From: Bog-532 sp963732345
GTDB lineage: Bacteria; Actinomycetota; Actinomycetes; Streptosporangiales; Streptosporangiaceae
Assembly (NCBI GenBank): GCA_963732345.1
Contig: CAVSZI010000016.1
Coordinates: 310,001 to 374,000, forward strand
Direction: 5' to 3'
DNA length: 64,000 nucleotides
Made by a program: the position numbers and the translations under genes. This document shows positions 8,307 to 18,135 of this stretch, piece after piece; the first letter of the stretch is position 1, and the number at the start of each line of letters is the position of its first letter. Under the pieces are notes generated by a model that was not told where the DNA came from, did not search any database, and saw only the letters and a list, made by a program, of their open reading frames with translations.

Positions 8307-9596
8307 GTGAGCACATCTGCCACTGAGAAGAATGACGCCGTACCTGCCGGCCGCGCGACACCTTCGGTGTCCCGGTTCGGGTACGCCACCCATCTGTCCT
8401 GCCGTGAATGCGGCCTGACCCGTGAACTCGGGCCTTACTACGCATGTGAGGACTGTTTCGGCCCGCTTGAGGTCGCCTACGACTTCCCGGCCCTGACCCG
8501 GGCTGACATCGAGGCCGGACCGCGCAACATGTGGCGCTACGCCAAGCTGCTCCCGGTGCCCGCCGACATCGCCGGGCGCCCCACCACTGAGCCGGGCTAC
8601 ACCCGCCTGATCCGCGCCGACAACCTGGCCCACGCGCTGGGCATGCGGCGGCTGTGGGTCAAGGACGACCGGGACAACCCGACCCATTCCTTCAAGGACC
8701 GCGTCGTCGCGGTGGCGCTCGCCGCGGCGATGGAGATGGGGTTCAAGGTTCTCGCCTGCCCGTCGACGGGAAACCTCGCCAACGCGGTCGCTGCCGCCGC
8801 GGCCCGAGCCGGCATTCGCTCCATGGTGCTCGTCCCGGCCGACCTCGAACAGCAGAAGATCATCACCACGGCGGTCTACGGCGGCACGTTCGTCCTCGTC
8901 GACGGGAACTACGACGACGTGAACCGGCTGGCCTCCGAGCTGGCCGGTGAGCATGAGGACTGGGCGTTCGTCAACGTCAACGTCCGGCCCTATTACGCGG
9001 AAGGCTCCAAGACGCTCGGCTTCGAGATCGCCGAGCAGCTCGGCTGGCGCCTGCCGGAGCAGGTTGTCGTGCCCATCGCCTCGGGCGCGCAGCTCACCAA
9101 GGTGGACAAGGGCTTTCGCGAGCTGGCCTCGCTCGGCCTGGTTGACGACACCGGCTGGCACGTGTTCGGCGCCCAGGCCACCGGCTGCTCGCCGGTGTCG
9201 GCCGCCTTTGCGGCGGGCCAGGAAGTCGTCGCGCCGGTGCGCCCCGCCACCATCGCCAAGTCGCTGGCCATCGGCAACCCCGCGGACGGCCCGTACGTGC
9301 TGGACACCGTGCGGCGGACCGGCGGTGCCGTCGCCGACGTCAGCGATGAGGAGATCATCGACTCGATCCGCCTGCTCGCCGCCACTGAGGGGATCTTCGC
9401 CGAAACCGCCGGCGGGGTGACGCTGGGCGTCCTGCGCAAGCTTCTCGCCGACGGGCGGATCGACCCCGGGGCGGAGACGGTGATAATCAATTCCGGTGAC
9501 GGCCTGAAGACGCTGGACGCGGTGGCGGCAGCACTGCCTGTGCCGCCTGTGGTCCGGCCGACGCTGGAATCCTTCCGAGAGGCGGGCGTTGAATGA
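8307..9596 (+). CDS. thrC: Threonine synthase family PLP enzyme (ThrC), riboswitch-controlled
   Basis: Fold-type II PLP enzyme; family members convert O-phosphohomoserine to threonine. An N-terminal zinc-ribbon-like CX2C...CX2C pair (Cys32/35, Cys47/50) precedes the catalytic domain. The PLP lysine is in NPTHSFKDR (Lys130), and the phosphate loop STGNLANAVAAAAARAG is clear. The 429-residue length is normal. The start codon is GTG. Its stop overlaps the start of a MoaD/ThiS-like sulfur carrier (ATGA), and a SAM riboswitch lies in front. This sulfur-linked setting makes a thiocarboxylate-dependent homocysteine or cysteine synthase role conceivable; sequence similarity alone supports threonine synthase. 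Confidence 0.88.
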   Translation: MSTSATEKNDAVPAGRATPSVSRFGYATHLSCRECGLTRELGPYYACEDCFGPLEVAYDFPALTRADIEAGPRNMWRYAKLLPVPADIAGRPTTEPGYTRLIRADNLAHALGMRRLWVKDDRDNPTHSFKDRVVAVALAAAMEMGFKVLACPSTGNLANAVAAAAARAGIRSMVLVPADLEQQKIITTAVYGGTFVLVDGNYDDVNRLASELAGEHEDWAFVNVNVRPYYAEGSKTLGFEIAEQLGWRLPEQVVVPIASGAQLTKVDKGFRELASLGLVDDTGWHVFGAQATGCSPVSAAFAAGQEVVAPVRPATIAKSLAIGNPADGPYVLDTVRRTGGAVADVSDEEIIDSIRLLAATEGIFAETAGGVTLGVLRKLLADGRIDPGAETVIINSGDGLKTLDAVAAALPVPPVVRPTLESFREAGVE

Positions 9597-9868
9597 GCGT
9601 GTCTGTACGAATCCCCACTATCCTGCGGTCCTATACGGGCGGCGCGGCGGAGGTCAGCGCCGACCACGGGACCCTGCGCGAGGTAATCGCCGGACTGGAT
9701 GCCTCATACCCGGGCATAGCCGGGCGCATCGTCGACGACGGGGGCAAGCTCCGCAGGTTCGTCAACGTGTACGTCGGCGAGGAGGATGTCCGGTTCGCGC
9801 AGGGGCTTGACACCCTCGTGCCCTCGGGAGCGCAGGTTTCGGTCATCCCCGCGGTGGCCGGCGGTTAG
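9593..9868 (+). CDS. MoaD/ThiS/CysO-type ubiquitin-like sulfur carrier protein
   Basis: A 91-residue beta-grasp protein ending in Gly-Gly (VIPAVAGG), the mark of carriers adenylated and converted to a C-terminal thiocarboxylate. Typical features are VRIPTILRSYTGG at the start, the GTLREVIAGL helix, FVNVYVGEEDVRF, and GAQVSVIPAVAGG at the end; this most resembles the CysO/MoaD branch. Translation is coupled to thrC through an ATGA overlap, so both are under the SAM riboswitch. The activating E1-like enzyme and Mec-type metalloprotease are not in the window. Whether it serves molybdopterin, cysteine or methionine synthesis cannot be told from sequence. Confidence 0.88.
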   Translation: MSVSVRIPTILRSYTGGAAEVSADHGTLREVIAGLDASYPGIAGRIVDDGGKLRRFVNVYVGEEDVRFAQGLDTLVPSGAQVSVIPAVAGG

Positions 9869-10088
9869 CGCCCTCGTTTTCTCATGGCCGCTGTAACCGA
9901 TTGCTCGCACCCTGTGCATGCTTATGACCGGAGATCTTGCCCGTCCGGTTCGCGTACACGGTAATGTCGTGTCTGGTCGCCATCGGTCGGACCCGCTCCT
10001 TGGCGTGGCCCGGGCAATGCGATCGAACGGGTTCCGCGTTGCAAGGGCGGAGCTCGAGGCCCGAGCACAGTTAGGGAGTTGTGTGGAA

Positions 10089-10289
10089 ATGGCTCAGGGC
10101 ACCGTCAAGTGGTTCAACGCGGAGAAGGGCTACGGCTTCATCGCCGTGGATAACGGCAAGGACGTGTTTGTCCATTTCTCGGCAATTCAGGCGGACGGTT
10201 ACCGCTCTCTTGAAGAGGGCCAGCGGGTGGAGTTCGAGATCACGCAGAGCGACCGAGGACAGCAGGCCGACGCTGTTCGCGTGGTCTGA
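10089..10289 (+). CDS. Cold-shock protein (CspA family)
   Basis: A 66-residue single-domain RNA/DNA chaperone. RNP1 (KGYGFI) and RNP2 (VFVHFSAI) are intact, and the whole protein from MAQGTVKWFN to DAVRVV matches actinobacterial major cold-shock proteins. The ATG start is set by domain alignment. The 220 bases upstream hold no gene and would form a long 5' leader, common for csp genes whose mRNA structure is temperature responsive. A strong hairpin follows directly. Confidence 0.95.
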   Translation: MAQGTVKWFNAEKGYGFIAVDNGKDVFVHFSAIQADGYRSLEEGQRVEFEITQSDRGQQADAVRVV

Positions 10290-10300
10290 AGCTCTGACGT

Positions 10301-10335
10301 CGATCGGCCCGGCCCCCTTGGGGCCGGGCCGATCG
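10301..10335 (+). terminator. Rho-independent-type hairpin after the cold-shock gene
   Basis: A near-perfect GC-rich inverted repeat of about 15-16 bp per arm (CGATCGGCCCGGCCCC with its complement) with a 3-4 base loop, starting 11 bases after the csp stop. There is no T-run, as is usual in actinomycetes. It separates csp from the CIRCE-groEL unit. Confidence 0.8.
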
Positions 10336-10364
10336 CATTGCCGCAGCGAGGCCCCGCCCCCGCG

Positions 10365-10391
10365 TTTGCACTCTCCCGGTGAGAGTGCTAA
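10365..10391 (+). promoter_or_regulatory. CIRCE operator 1 (HrcA site) of groEL
   Basis: TTTGCACTC, nine bases, GAGTGCTAA: eight of nine left-arm bases and all right-arm bases match the CIRCE consensus TTAGCACTC-N9-GAGTGCTAA. It implies repression of the downstream groEL by HrcA and release under heat stress (known for the family). Confidence 0.9.
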
Positions 10392-10399
10392 ACATGGCG

Positions 10400-10426
10400 T
10401 TGGCACTCTCCCTATGAGAGTGACAG
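10400..10426 (+). promoter_or_regulatory. CIRCE-like operator 2 of groEL
   Basis: TTGGCACTC, nine bases, GAGTGACAG: a second, more degenerate CIRCE copy only 8 bases after the first. The inner halves GCACTC and GAGTG are intact. Paired CIRCE sites before groEL genes are known in actinomycetes. Confidence 0.8.
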
Positions 10427-10546
10427 CGATAGGCCGGATCGGGCGATGAGGCCTGTGCCCACGGCAGGAAGTGACTGCCGGTGGCCCAGGCCAGCCGTCG
10501 CGGGCGTTGGCTCGATCCGCTAGCAAGCCACGGAGGACTGGAGCCT

Positions 10547-12169
<1,623 letters not shown>

Positions 12170-12185
12170 TCCATCCCTCTACCGC

Positions 12186-12219
12186 CGAGGGCCCGGGGGA
12201 TTTTTCCCCCGGGCCCTCG
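12186..12219 (+). terminator. Terminator hairpin after groEL
   Basis: A perfect 14-bp inverted repeat (CGAGGGCCCGGGGG and its complement) around an A-T-rich loop (ATTTTT), 16 bases past the groEL stop codon. Confidence 0.85.
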
Positions 12220-12385
12220 CATTTCCGCAGAAGGCTGCCACGTCAGGGCCCGGTTAGACGGCTCGCGCCCGTCACGGGCATGACGTTCGCTCCGTGCGGC
12301 GGCTAGCCTAGGGGTGTCCGTAGCACCGTCTCGATCCCGTTATCTACCGTTCGTCAGCTTTTTCCTATTCAGCGTGAGGTCTTGC

Positions 12386-12775
12386 GTGCCTACCGGCAAG
12401 GTCAAGTGGTACGACTCCGAGAAGGGGTTCGGTTTCCTCGCCCGCGACGACGGCGGCGAGGTCTTCGTGCACTCCTCCGCCCTCCCATCCGGGACCACCT
12501 CGCTGCGCCCCGGCCAGCGAGTGGAGTTCGGCGTTGCGGAGGGCCGGAAGGGCGCGCAGGCCCTTCAGGTGCGGCTCATCGAGCCGCCACCCACCGTCGC
12601 CGTGAAGTCGGCCCGTAAGAAGCCGGATGAGATGGTCGTGATCGTCGAGGACCTTATCAAGCTGCTGGACGGAGTGTCGAACACCTACCGGCGCGGCAAG
12701 CATCCAGACAGCCGCGACGCCAAGAAGATCGGTGCCGTGCTGCGGGCCGTCGCCGACGATGTCGAGGCCGGCTGA
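12386..12775 (+). CDS. Cold-shock domain protein with C-terminal extension
   Basis: A 129-residue protein. Residues 1-65 form a cold-shock domain (TGKVKWYDSEKGFGFL, then VFVHSSAL, both RNP motifs present). The remaining 60 or so residues are a charged, probably helical extension (MVVIVEDLIKLLDGV, then YRRGKHPDSRDAKKIG). The GTG start follows GTGAGG at proper spacing; an upstream in-frame extension is hydrophobic and unlike the family. The extended form is typical of Streptomyces-like genomes, where it sits near an MFS transporter and DUF3027 gene as here. A role as RNA chaperone is inferred. Confidence 0.9.
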   Translation: MPTGKVKWYDSEKGFGFLARDDGGEVFVHSSALPSGTTSLRPGQRVEFGVAEGRKGAQALQVRLIEPPPTVAVKSARKKPDEMVVIVEDLIKLLDGVSNTYRRGKHPDSRDAKKIGAVLRAVADDVEAG

Positions 12776-12813
12776 CACCCCCAGCTGGCCCGCGCAGGCC
12801 AAGGACACCGGCC

Positions 12814-14307
12814 TCAGCCGCGCTGGGGTGCGGCGACCATACCGGCCCGTAGGCGCCGCCGCCGTGACAGCACCAGGAGCACGACGGAGGCGCCCAGCCC
12901 GGCGGCGCTGATCCACAGCCCCACCGGGCCGCTGCCCGTCATCGAGACCAGCACGCCCGCGAGCCCCCCCGCCACCCAGGACACCTGGTGGATCGTCTCG
13001 GACAGGGCGAACGTGGACGTCCGGGTCTGCTCCGGGATCTCCCGCTGCACGGTGGAGTCCAGCGCGAGTTTGGCCAGCACGGCCCCCACCGACGCCACGA
13101 ACGCGACGATCAGCGCCGTGCCCAGGCCGAAGAACACCGCGCACACGGCCGACGTCGCCGTGGACACCAGCAGCACGCCGAACGCCATCAGGTGTGGCAT
13201 GCGGGAGCGGAACAGCGAGCCGGCCGCCGTGCCGATCAGCCCACCGGCGGCGGCGGCGAAGACCAGCGCGCCCAGCGCCAGGTTCTGCGAGAAGCCGTGG
13301 AAATGCGCGCTGCGCAGCAGGAACGCGAGGAAGAAGACCATGAAGCCGGCGAACGCGCGCACTGCCGCGTTAGCCCACATCGCCTCGGCGACGATCGGCC
13401 CGACCGACCGTAGCCGCCCCCCGCGCTTGGCCCTGGCGCCCTGGAGCCCCCGCTCGCCGGGTGGGCGGTCCGTGCCCGGGTGCCCTCGGGCCCCGTCGCC
13501 GGGGGTGACAGGGCCGGCCGGGCCGGGCCCGGCCGGGTAGTCCCCGAGGGCGGCGGCCGATCCCGCGCCGTCGGTGGCTTCCCCGGCCAGCGGTTCCGGC
13601 CTGGACGGGGTGTCGTCGATGTGGTCGGGGACCCTGGCCCCGAGCGCGGTGGCTCCCAGGTAGACGAGAGTGCCGATCCGCAGCGCCCAGGGCGCGCCGG
13701 CCACGTCCTGGATCCCGAAGGCCACGGGCGCGGCCACGGTCGAGGCCAGGACCGCTGCCAGGCCGTTACGCGCGTTCGCCGTCACCAGCGTGATCTCGGC
13801 GGGCAGCAGGCGCGGGGTCACCGAGCTGCGGGTGATGGCGTACGCCTTCTGCAGGACCAGCACGCCAAACGCTGCCGGGAAGAGGGTGACCGGATCACCC
13901 GTGACCGCGCCCGACATCGCCCAGCACAAGAGGCCGCGCGCGAGCATGGTCCCCATCATGATGTAACGGCGTCCCTGCCGGACGCGGTCCAGCATCGGCC
14001 CGATGAACGGCGCGACCAGCACGAACGGCGTTATGGTGAGGACGAGGTAGAGGACGACCTGACTGCGGGCCTCGTGCAGGGAGGTGTTGAAGAACACGGT
14101 GCCGGCCAGGGCCACGGTCACGAAGGCATCACCGGCACTGCCCGCCGCAGTCAGCTCGATGAGACTCGACAGGCCGGTGCGGCCCGCGCCGGACGCGCCG
14201 CTCAGCCGGTGCACGAACCGTCCCATCCGCCGGTTCGCGGAGGCACCCGCCCGCACGGCAGACCGGGCCGCCTGGCCGGTCGTCTGCCGTGCCTGCGACA
14301 GTCCCAT
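12814..14307 (-). CDS. Major facilitator superfamily transporter
   Basis: About 497 residues with roughly twelve predicted membrane segments and a long Gly/Pro/Ala-rich central loop between the two halves (around residues 220-300). The first helix region carries LSSLIELTAAGSAGDAFVTVALAG. The start at the ATG encoding MGLSQARQ is the best match to the domain; upstream sequence in frame looks non-coding. The gene is divergent from the DUF3027 gene with 101 bases between. The substrate is unknown. The csp-MFS-DUF3027 order is conserved in actinomycetes, so this is likely a core rather than acquired exporter. Confidence 0.85.
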   Translation of the reverse strand: MGLSQARQTTGQAARSAVRAGASANRRMGRFVHRLSGASGAGRTGLSSLIELTAAGSAGDAFVTVALAGTVFFNTSLHEARSQVVLYLVLTITPFVLVAPFIGPMLDRVRQGRRYIMMGTMLARGLLCWAMSGAVTGDPVTLFPAAFGVLVLQKAYAITRSSVTPRLLPAEITLVTANARNGLAAVLASTVAAPVAFGIQDVAGAPWALRIGTLVYLGATALGARVPDHIDDTPSRPEPLAGEATDGAGSAAALGDYPAGPGPAGPVTPGDGARGHPGTDRPPGERGLQGARAKRGGRLRSVGPIVAEAMWANAAVRAFAGFMVFFLAFLLRSAHFHGFSQNLALGALVFAAAAGGLIGTAAGSLFRSRMPHLMAFGVLLVSTATSAVCAVFFGLGTALIVAFVASVGAVLAKLALDSTVQREIPEQTRTSTFALSETIHQVSWVAGGLAGVLVSMTGSGPVGLWISAAGLGASVVLLVLSRRRRLRAGMVAAPQRG

Positions 14308-14408
14308 GCTCCAAGTATTCGTCTCAGCGGAGACTGCGACGACCAGCAGGCGCGAATTCCCCGATACGTGGCTCGTGCAGTCGCCGTGATGAGCGAGAAT
14401 AACTAATC

Positions 14409-15263
14409 GTGAGCCCGATCCGTGTCCGCAGCAAGGAGCCCGATCAGGTATGCGCGGAAGCCGTCGGCCTGGCGCGTGCCGCACTAGAGGACGTCGTGGG
14501 CGGGGAGCAGGTGGGAGAGCACCTCGGCGTCGAGGCGGGAGGCGACCGGCTCGTCACCCACCTGTTCGAGTGCCTCGACCCCGCCTATCCCGGATGGCGC
14601 TGGGCGGTGACCGTTACGCGCGCGGCGCGCGCCAAGACCGTCACCGTCGATGACAGCGCACTGCTCCCGGGTCCCGACGCGCTGCTGGCACCGGCCTGGG
14701 TGCCCTGGCGGGACCGGTTGCAGCCCGGCGACGTGGGCGTGGGTGATCTGCTCCCGGCCCACGACGACGACGAACGGCTCGTCCCGATGGTGATGCTGGC
14801 CGGGGACGACGCCGTGGTCGACTGGTACGCCGACGGGCCGCCGGAGGTTCCGAATCCGCCCGGGGCCCGGGAAGCGCCGGAGCCGGCCTTCCCGGGCCGG
14901 GCCCGGGTGCTGTCCCCGGCCGGCCGTGATGATACCGCCGACCGGTGGTACGAAAGCGAGCACGGCCCGCGCACGCCGCTGGCCCGTGCGGCACCCGCGA
15001 CCTGCGCCAGCTGCGGCTTTTTCGTGCCGCTCAGCGGGGTGCTCGGCCAGGTGTTCGGCGGCTGCGCGAACGCGTACGCTCCGGACGACGGCCGGATCGT
15101 GTCCGGCGACCACGGATGCGGTGCGCATTCAGAATCGGCACTCAACGATGCACCCGCCCGCACCGTCTCACCGGTGATCGACGAGTTCGGCTACGACCTG
15201 GTGGATCTGCCCGGCGTCTCGCTGGACGAGACCGTCTTCGAGTCGTTCAGCGGCGGGACCTGA
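14409..15263 (+). CDS. DUF3027 family protein
   Basis: A 284-residue actinobacterial protein of unknown function. It has the family hallmark of a Cys-rich C-terminal part: TCASCGFFVPLSG, VFGGCANAYAPDDGRIV and DHGCGAHSE, which could bind a metal. The N-terminal half carries the domain beginning near CAEAVGLARAALEDV and WRWAVTVTRA. The GTG start lacks a strong ribosome binding site and may be near-leaderless. Its 3' end overlaps the convergent DUF2530 gene by about 70 bases. Confidence 0.87.
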   Translation: MSPIRVRSKEPDQVCAEAVGLARAALEDVVGGEQVGEHLGVEAGGDRLVTHLFECLDPAYPGWRWAVTVTRAARAKTVTVDDSALLPGPDALLAPAWVPWRDRLQPGDVGVGDLLPAHDDDERLVPMVMLAGDDAVVDWYADGPPEVPNPPGAREAPEPAFPGRARVLSPAGRDDTADRWYESEHGPRTPLARAAPATCASCGFFVPLSGVLGQVFGGCANAYAPDDGRIVSGDHGCGAHSESALNDAPARTVSPVIDEFGYDLVDLPGVSLDETVFESFSGGT

Positions 15264-15532
15264 GCCGGTTCCTGGTAGCCCAGCCCGGCGGCGCGGCGCT
15301 CGGCGGCGCCTGCCCGCTGGTGCTGCAGGTGCGGGACGTACCAAAGGCCGAAGAAACCCAGCACCGCCCCGGTCACACAGGTCCAAACCCACCAGCGCTC
15401 GGCCGGCGGCAGGCTGCCGCGGACGACCAGGACGACGAGGAGCGCAATCACCCAGCCCGCCGTGATGACGGTGGTGATCAGCCGGGCGTTTCCCTCGAGC
15501 GGAGGCGGCGGTGAGGGGCGCGGAGTACCCAC
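15191..15532 (-). CDS. DUF2530 small membrane protein
   Basis: About 113 residues with two membrane helices (LITTVITAGWVIALLVVLVV and the WVWTCVTGAVLGFFGLWYV region) joined by RGSLPPAERW. The PPPPLEGNARL lead-in and the WWVWTC block are typical of DUF2530. The start at GTG encoding VGTPRPS is chosen by alignment; the ribosome binding site is weak. Its C-terminal tail runs antisense into the DUF3027 gene, longer than most family members. Function unknown. Confidence 0.75.
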   Translation of the reverse strand: MGTPRPSPPPPLEGNARLITTVITAGWVIALLVVLVVRGSLPPAERWWVWTCVTGAVLGFFGLWYVPHLQHQRAGAAERRAAGLGYQEPAQVPPLNDSKTVSSSETPGRSTRS

Positions 15533-15607
15533 GAGTGCCAGGCTACGTGCCTGCCCGGGGCGCCGCGACGTCCCCGCCCGTGATGTCCCCCGCCGCGCCT
15601 GCCGTCC

Positions 15608-15802
15608 GTGATGTACCTTGATCATCCGGCCGCAGGCGCCCGCGGCCTCCTGACCGTGACGGAAGACGGCCGGACCGTGGTGCTGCGGGCCCGCCGCCGC
15701 CGGGACGAATGGCTGGCGAAGCGGCTTAAGGAGCTGACACCGCGGGAGCGCGCGGCGCTGCGCGCCGCGGCGCCGATCCTGGAGAAGCTCAGCCAGTCCT
15801 GA
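15608..15802 (+). pseudogene. MarR-family regulator, C-terminal remnant
   Basis: Only the wing and dimerization helix of a MarR-type winged-helix protein remain: LLTVTEDGRTVVLRARRRR (the wing end), then ELTPRERAALRAAAPILEKL. The N-terminal half, including the recognition helix, is absent. In related actinomycetes a MarR gene and an MFS gene follow DUF2530; here both are remnants. It abuts the MFS remnant by about 75 bases. Expression as a 64-residue peptide is possible but it could not bind DNA. Confidence 0.75.
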
Positions 15803-15876
15803 GCCGGGCTGCGGCCGGCGGCTCCCGTCCAGCTTTCACGGGGGACCGCGCCGAATCGGCGAGCGGCCGCGGCCGG

Positions 15877-16135
15877 ATGTTCAGCTCCCTCCGCAACCGT
15901 AAATACCGCCTGTTCGCGGCTGGGCAGGTCGTCTCCAACAGCGGTACCTGGATGCAGCGGACCGCCCAGGACTGGCTGGTGCTGGACCTGTCGCAGACTG
16001 AGCTTGATCTCGGGCGGAGTGATCTCGGCGATCGCGGCCATCGCGGTCGGGATGGTGCTCATCCGCGTTACCGGGACCAGCCTGCGCGACGGGCTGCGGC
16101 CACTGCGGCGGAAGCTGCTACCAATGAGCGCATGA
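15877..16135 (+). pseudogene. MFS transporter remnant: N-terminus joined to C-terminus by internal deletion
   Basis: The frame opens like an intact transporter (MFSSLRNRKYRLFAAGQVVS, then GTWMQRTAQDWLVLDLS), covering helix 1. Right after about residue 42, near position 16003, the sequence continues in another frame with an MFS C-terminus: LISGGVISAIAAIAVGMVLI, then TSLRDGLRPLRRKLLPMSA and a stop at 16133-16135. The roughly 350 central residues are missing and the two ends are out of frame. The original stop still overlaps the ATG of thpR (ATGA), showing that the ancestral operon coupling survived the deletion. Confidence 0.85.
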
Positions 16136-16689
16136 GACTGTTCGTCGCCCTCGCGCCGCCGCCCGCGGCGCTCGAGGAACTTGAGGCCGCCGTGGCCCCG
16201 CTGCGCCCGAGGGGGCCGGGCCTGCGCTGGACCAGCCGGGATGCCTGGCACATCACGCTGGCCTTCCTGGGCGACGTCAGTGAAACGGCGGCGGCGCGGC
16301 TGACGCCGCGACTGGAGCCCGCCGCAGCCCGGCGCCATCAGTTCCGCCTCGCGTTCGCCGGTGCGGGTGCCTTCCCCTCAGCCAGCCGGGCCCGCGTCTT
16401 CTGGGTTGGGCTGAACGGTGACGACGGCGAAGTGGCCGGCCTGGCCGCGTCGGTCGCCGCCGCCGCGCGCCGCGCCGGGGCGTCCCCGCCGGACGAAGGC
16501 CGGGCGTTCCGCCCGCACCTCACGCTGGCGCGCTGCCGCGTCCCGGCCGATGCCCGCGCGCTCGTCGATGCCCTGAGCGCCTACCGGGGGACAGCCTGGC
16601 CCACGGACCGCGTTCACCTGATCCATAGCAGTCCCGGCAGCCAGCCCCGCTACACAATCCTGGGCAGCTGGCCGCTGGCCCGGGGATAG
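16132..16689 (+). CDS. thpR: RNA 2',3'-cyclic phosphodiesterase (LigT/2H family)
   Basis: A 185-residue 2H phosphoesterase that opens 2',3'-cyclic phosphate ends of RNA. Both His-x-Thr catalytic motifs are present: HITLAFLGDV (about residue 40) and FRPHLTLARCR (about residue 128). The MRLFVALAPP opening is typical. Translation starts inside the stop of the deleted MFS gene (ATGA overlap). No RtcB or other RNA-repair gene is adjacent. Confidence 0.92.
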   Translation: MRLFVALAPPPAALEELEAAVAPLRPRGPGLRWTSRDAWHITLAFLGDVSETAAARLTPRLEPAAARRHQFRLAFAGAGAFPSASRARVFWVGLNGDDGEVAGLAASVAAAARRAGASPPDEGRAFRPHLTLARCRVPADARALVDALSAYRGTAWPTDRVHLIHSSPGSQPRYTILGSWPLARG

Positions 16690-16698
16690 GCTCGGGGC

Positions 16699-16782
16699 GT
16701 GACCCGCGTGCCCCGCTGGCTTCTTCCCACCGTGCTCGCGCTCCTGGTGCTCACCGTGCTCGTCGGCTCCCTGGTGCGCTGA
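16699..16782 (+). CDS. Single-helix small membrane protein (27 residues)
   Basis: A GTG ORF 9 bases after thpR: VTRVPRWLL, then a continuous hydrophobic run of Leu/Val/Ala/Thr ending GSLVR. The positive-inside start (two Arg) and one transmembrane helix suggest a real mini-membrane protein, and similar peptides occur at such positions in actinomycetes. Without comparative data it remains a prediction. A short direct repeat (TGCGCTGAGACGCA) covers its last codons and recurs 26 bases later. Confidence 0.5.
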   Translation: MTRVPRWLLPTVLALLVLTVLVGSLVR

Positions 16783-16867
16783 GACGCATCCTGTGAATCG
16801 TGCGCTGAGACGCACCCTGCGTCCCCTGCCCGGTACCCTGGGTACGGGACGGAGCGGCCGGCCGCGG

Positions 16868-17986
16868 TCAGAGGCGTTCGACGGCGTAGTCGATGCAGGC
16901 GGTCAGGGCCTCCACGTCGGCAGGATCGACGGAGGGGAACATTCCGATGCGAAGCTGGTTGCGGCCCAGTTTGCGGTACGGCTCGGTGTCCACGATGCCG
17001 TTGGCGCGCAGCGCCGCGGCGACGGCCGCCGCGTCGACGCCGCCGGTGAAGTCGATCGTGCCGACCACTTGTGACCGCTGGGCCGGGTCGGCGACGAACG
17101 GCGACGTGTACGGTGCCTTCTCGGCCCAGGTGTACAGGCGCGCGGCGGAGTCAGCGGTCCGGGCTGTCGTCCAGGCCAGGCCGCCATGGGCCAGCATCCA
17201 GTCGATCTGCCCCGCCAGCAGCAGCAGCGTCGCGACGGCGGGGGTGTTGTACGTCTGGTCCCTAGCCGAGTTCTCGATCGCGATCGGCAGGGATAGGAAA
17301 CCGGGCACATAACGGTCCGTTGCCGCGATCTCGCCCACGCGGTCCATGGCGGCGGGCGACATGAGGGCGATCCACAGGCCGCCGTCGGCCCCGAAACACT
17401 TTTGCGGTGCGAAGAAGTACACGTCGAAATCAGCCGGATCGACCGGGAGGCCGCCCGCGGCGCTGGTGGCGTCGACGAGGACCAGCGATCCGGGGTCTGC
17501 GCCGGCGACCCGGCGGACCGGCATCGCCACCCCGGTCGAGGTTTCGTTGTGGGTGAGGGCGTACGCGTCCACCCCGGGCTCTGCGGCGGCCAGCGGATGG
17601 CGGCCCGGAGCCGATTCGATCACCATTGGCGTGCCCAGCCACGGCGCGCCCGCCACCGCCGTGGCGAACTTGGCGGAGAATTCACCGAACGCGAGGTGCT
17701 GTGACCGGGAGCGGATCAGCCCGAAGGCGGCGGCGTCCCAGAAGGCCGTCGTCCCCCCGTTGCCGAGGACGACCGCGAAGTCCTCCGGCAGCGTGAAGAG
17801 GTCGGCCAGCCCGGCCCGGATGCGCCCGACCAGGGACCGGACGGGCGCCTGCCGGTGTGAGGTGCCCAGGTAGGTGTCGCCCGACTGGGCCAGCGCCGTT
17901 ATCTGCTCCGCGCGCACCTTGGATGGCCCGCTGCCGAACCTGCCGTCCGCGGGCCTGATCTCGGGGGGAATGATGACGCTGCTCAC
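16868..17986 (-). CDS. serC: Phosphoserine aminotransferase
   Basis: PLP aminotransferase converting 3-phosphohydroxypyruvate to O-phosphoserine in serine synthesis. The actinobacterial form is recognisable from PADGRFGSGPSKVR, the VLGNGGTTAFWDAAAFG cofactor loop, and the PLP-lysine segment FFAPQKCFGADGGLW. The length of 372 residues is normal. The ATG is followed directly by MSSVIIPPEIRP. Next on the same strand upstream is citrate synthase, with 149 bases between, so separate promoters are likely. Confidence 0.95.
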   Translation of the reverse strand: MSSVIIPPEIRPADGRFGSGPSKVRAEQITALAQSGDTYLGTSHRQAPVRSLVGRIRAGLADLFTLPEDFAVVLGNGGTTAFWDAAAFGLIRSRSQHLAFGEFSAKFATAVAGAPWLGTPMVIESAPGRHPLAAAEPGVDAYALTHNETSTGVAMPVRRVAGADPGSLVLVDATSAAGGLPVDPADFDVYFFAPQKCFGADGGLWIALMSPAAMDRVGEIAATDRYVPGFLSLPIAIENSARDQTYNTPAVATLLLLAGQIDWMLAHGGLAWTTARTADSAARLYTWAEKAPYTSPFVADPAQRSQVVGTIDFTGGVDAAAVAAALRANGIVDTEPYRKLGRNQLRIGMFPSVDPADVEALTACIDYAVERL

Positions 17987-18135
17987 CGCGTCAGCCTATC
18001 GGTGGTCGGTCACTGGCCCAGGCGGCCCGGGTGGCCGCCTCGCGCCCGCGGCCCGAACCGGCGTACCGGGCCCGGGCAGCGCCGGTCGTCCCGGGCCATA
18101 CCCGGGACTACCGACGACGCGTACCCTGGCGTGCG

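Noticed and set aside
16774..16818. Short direct repeat TGCGCTGAGACGCA as an attachment site
   Set aside because: Two copies 26 bases apart with no integrase or tRNA nearby; simple duplication is enough.
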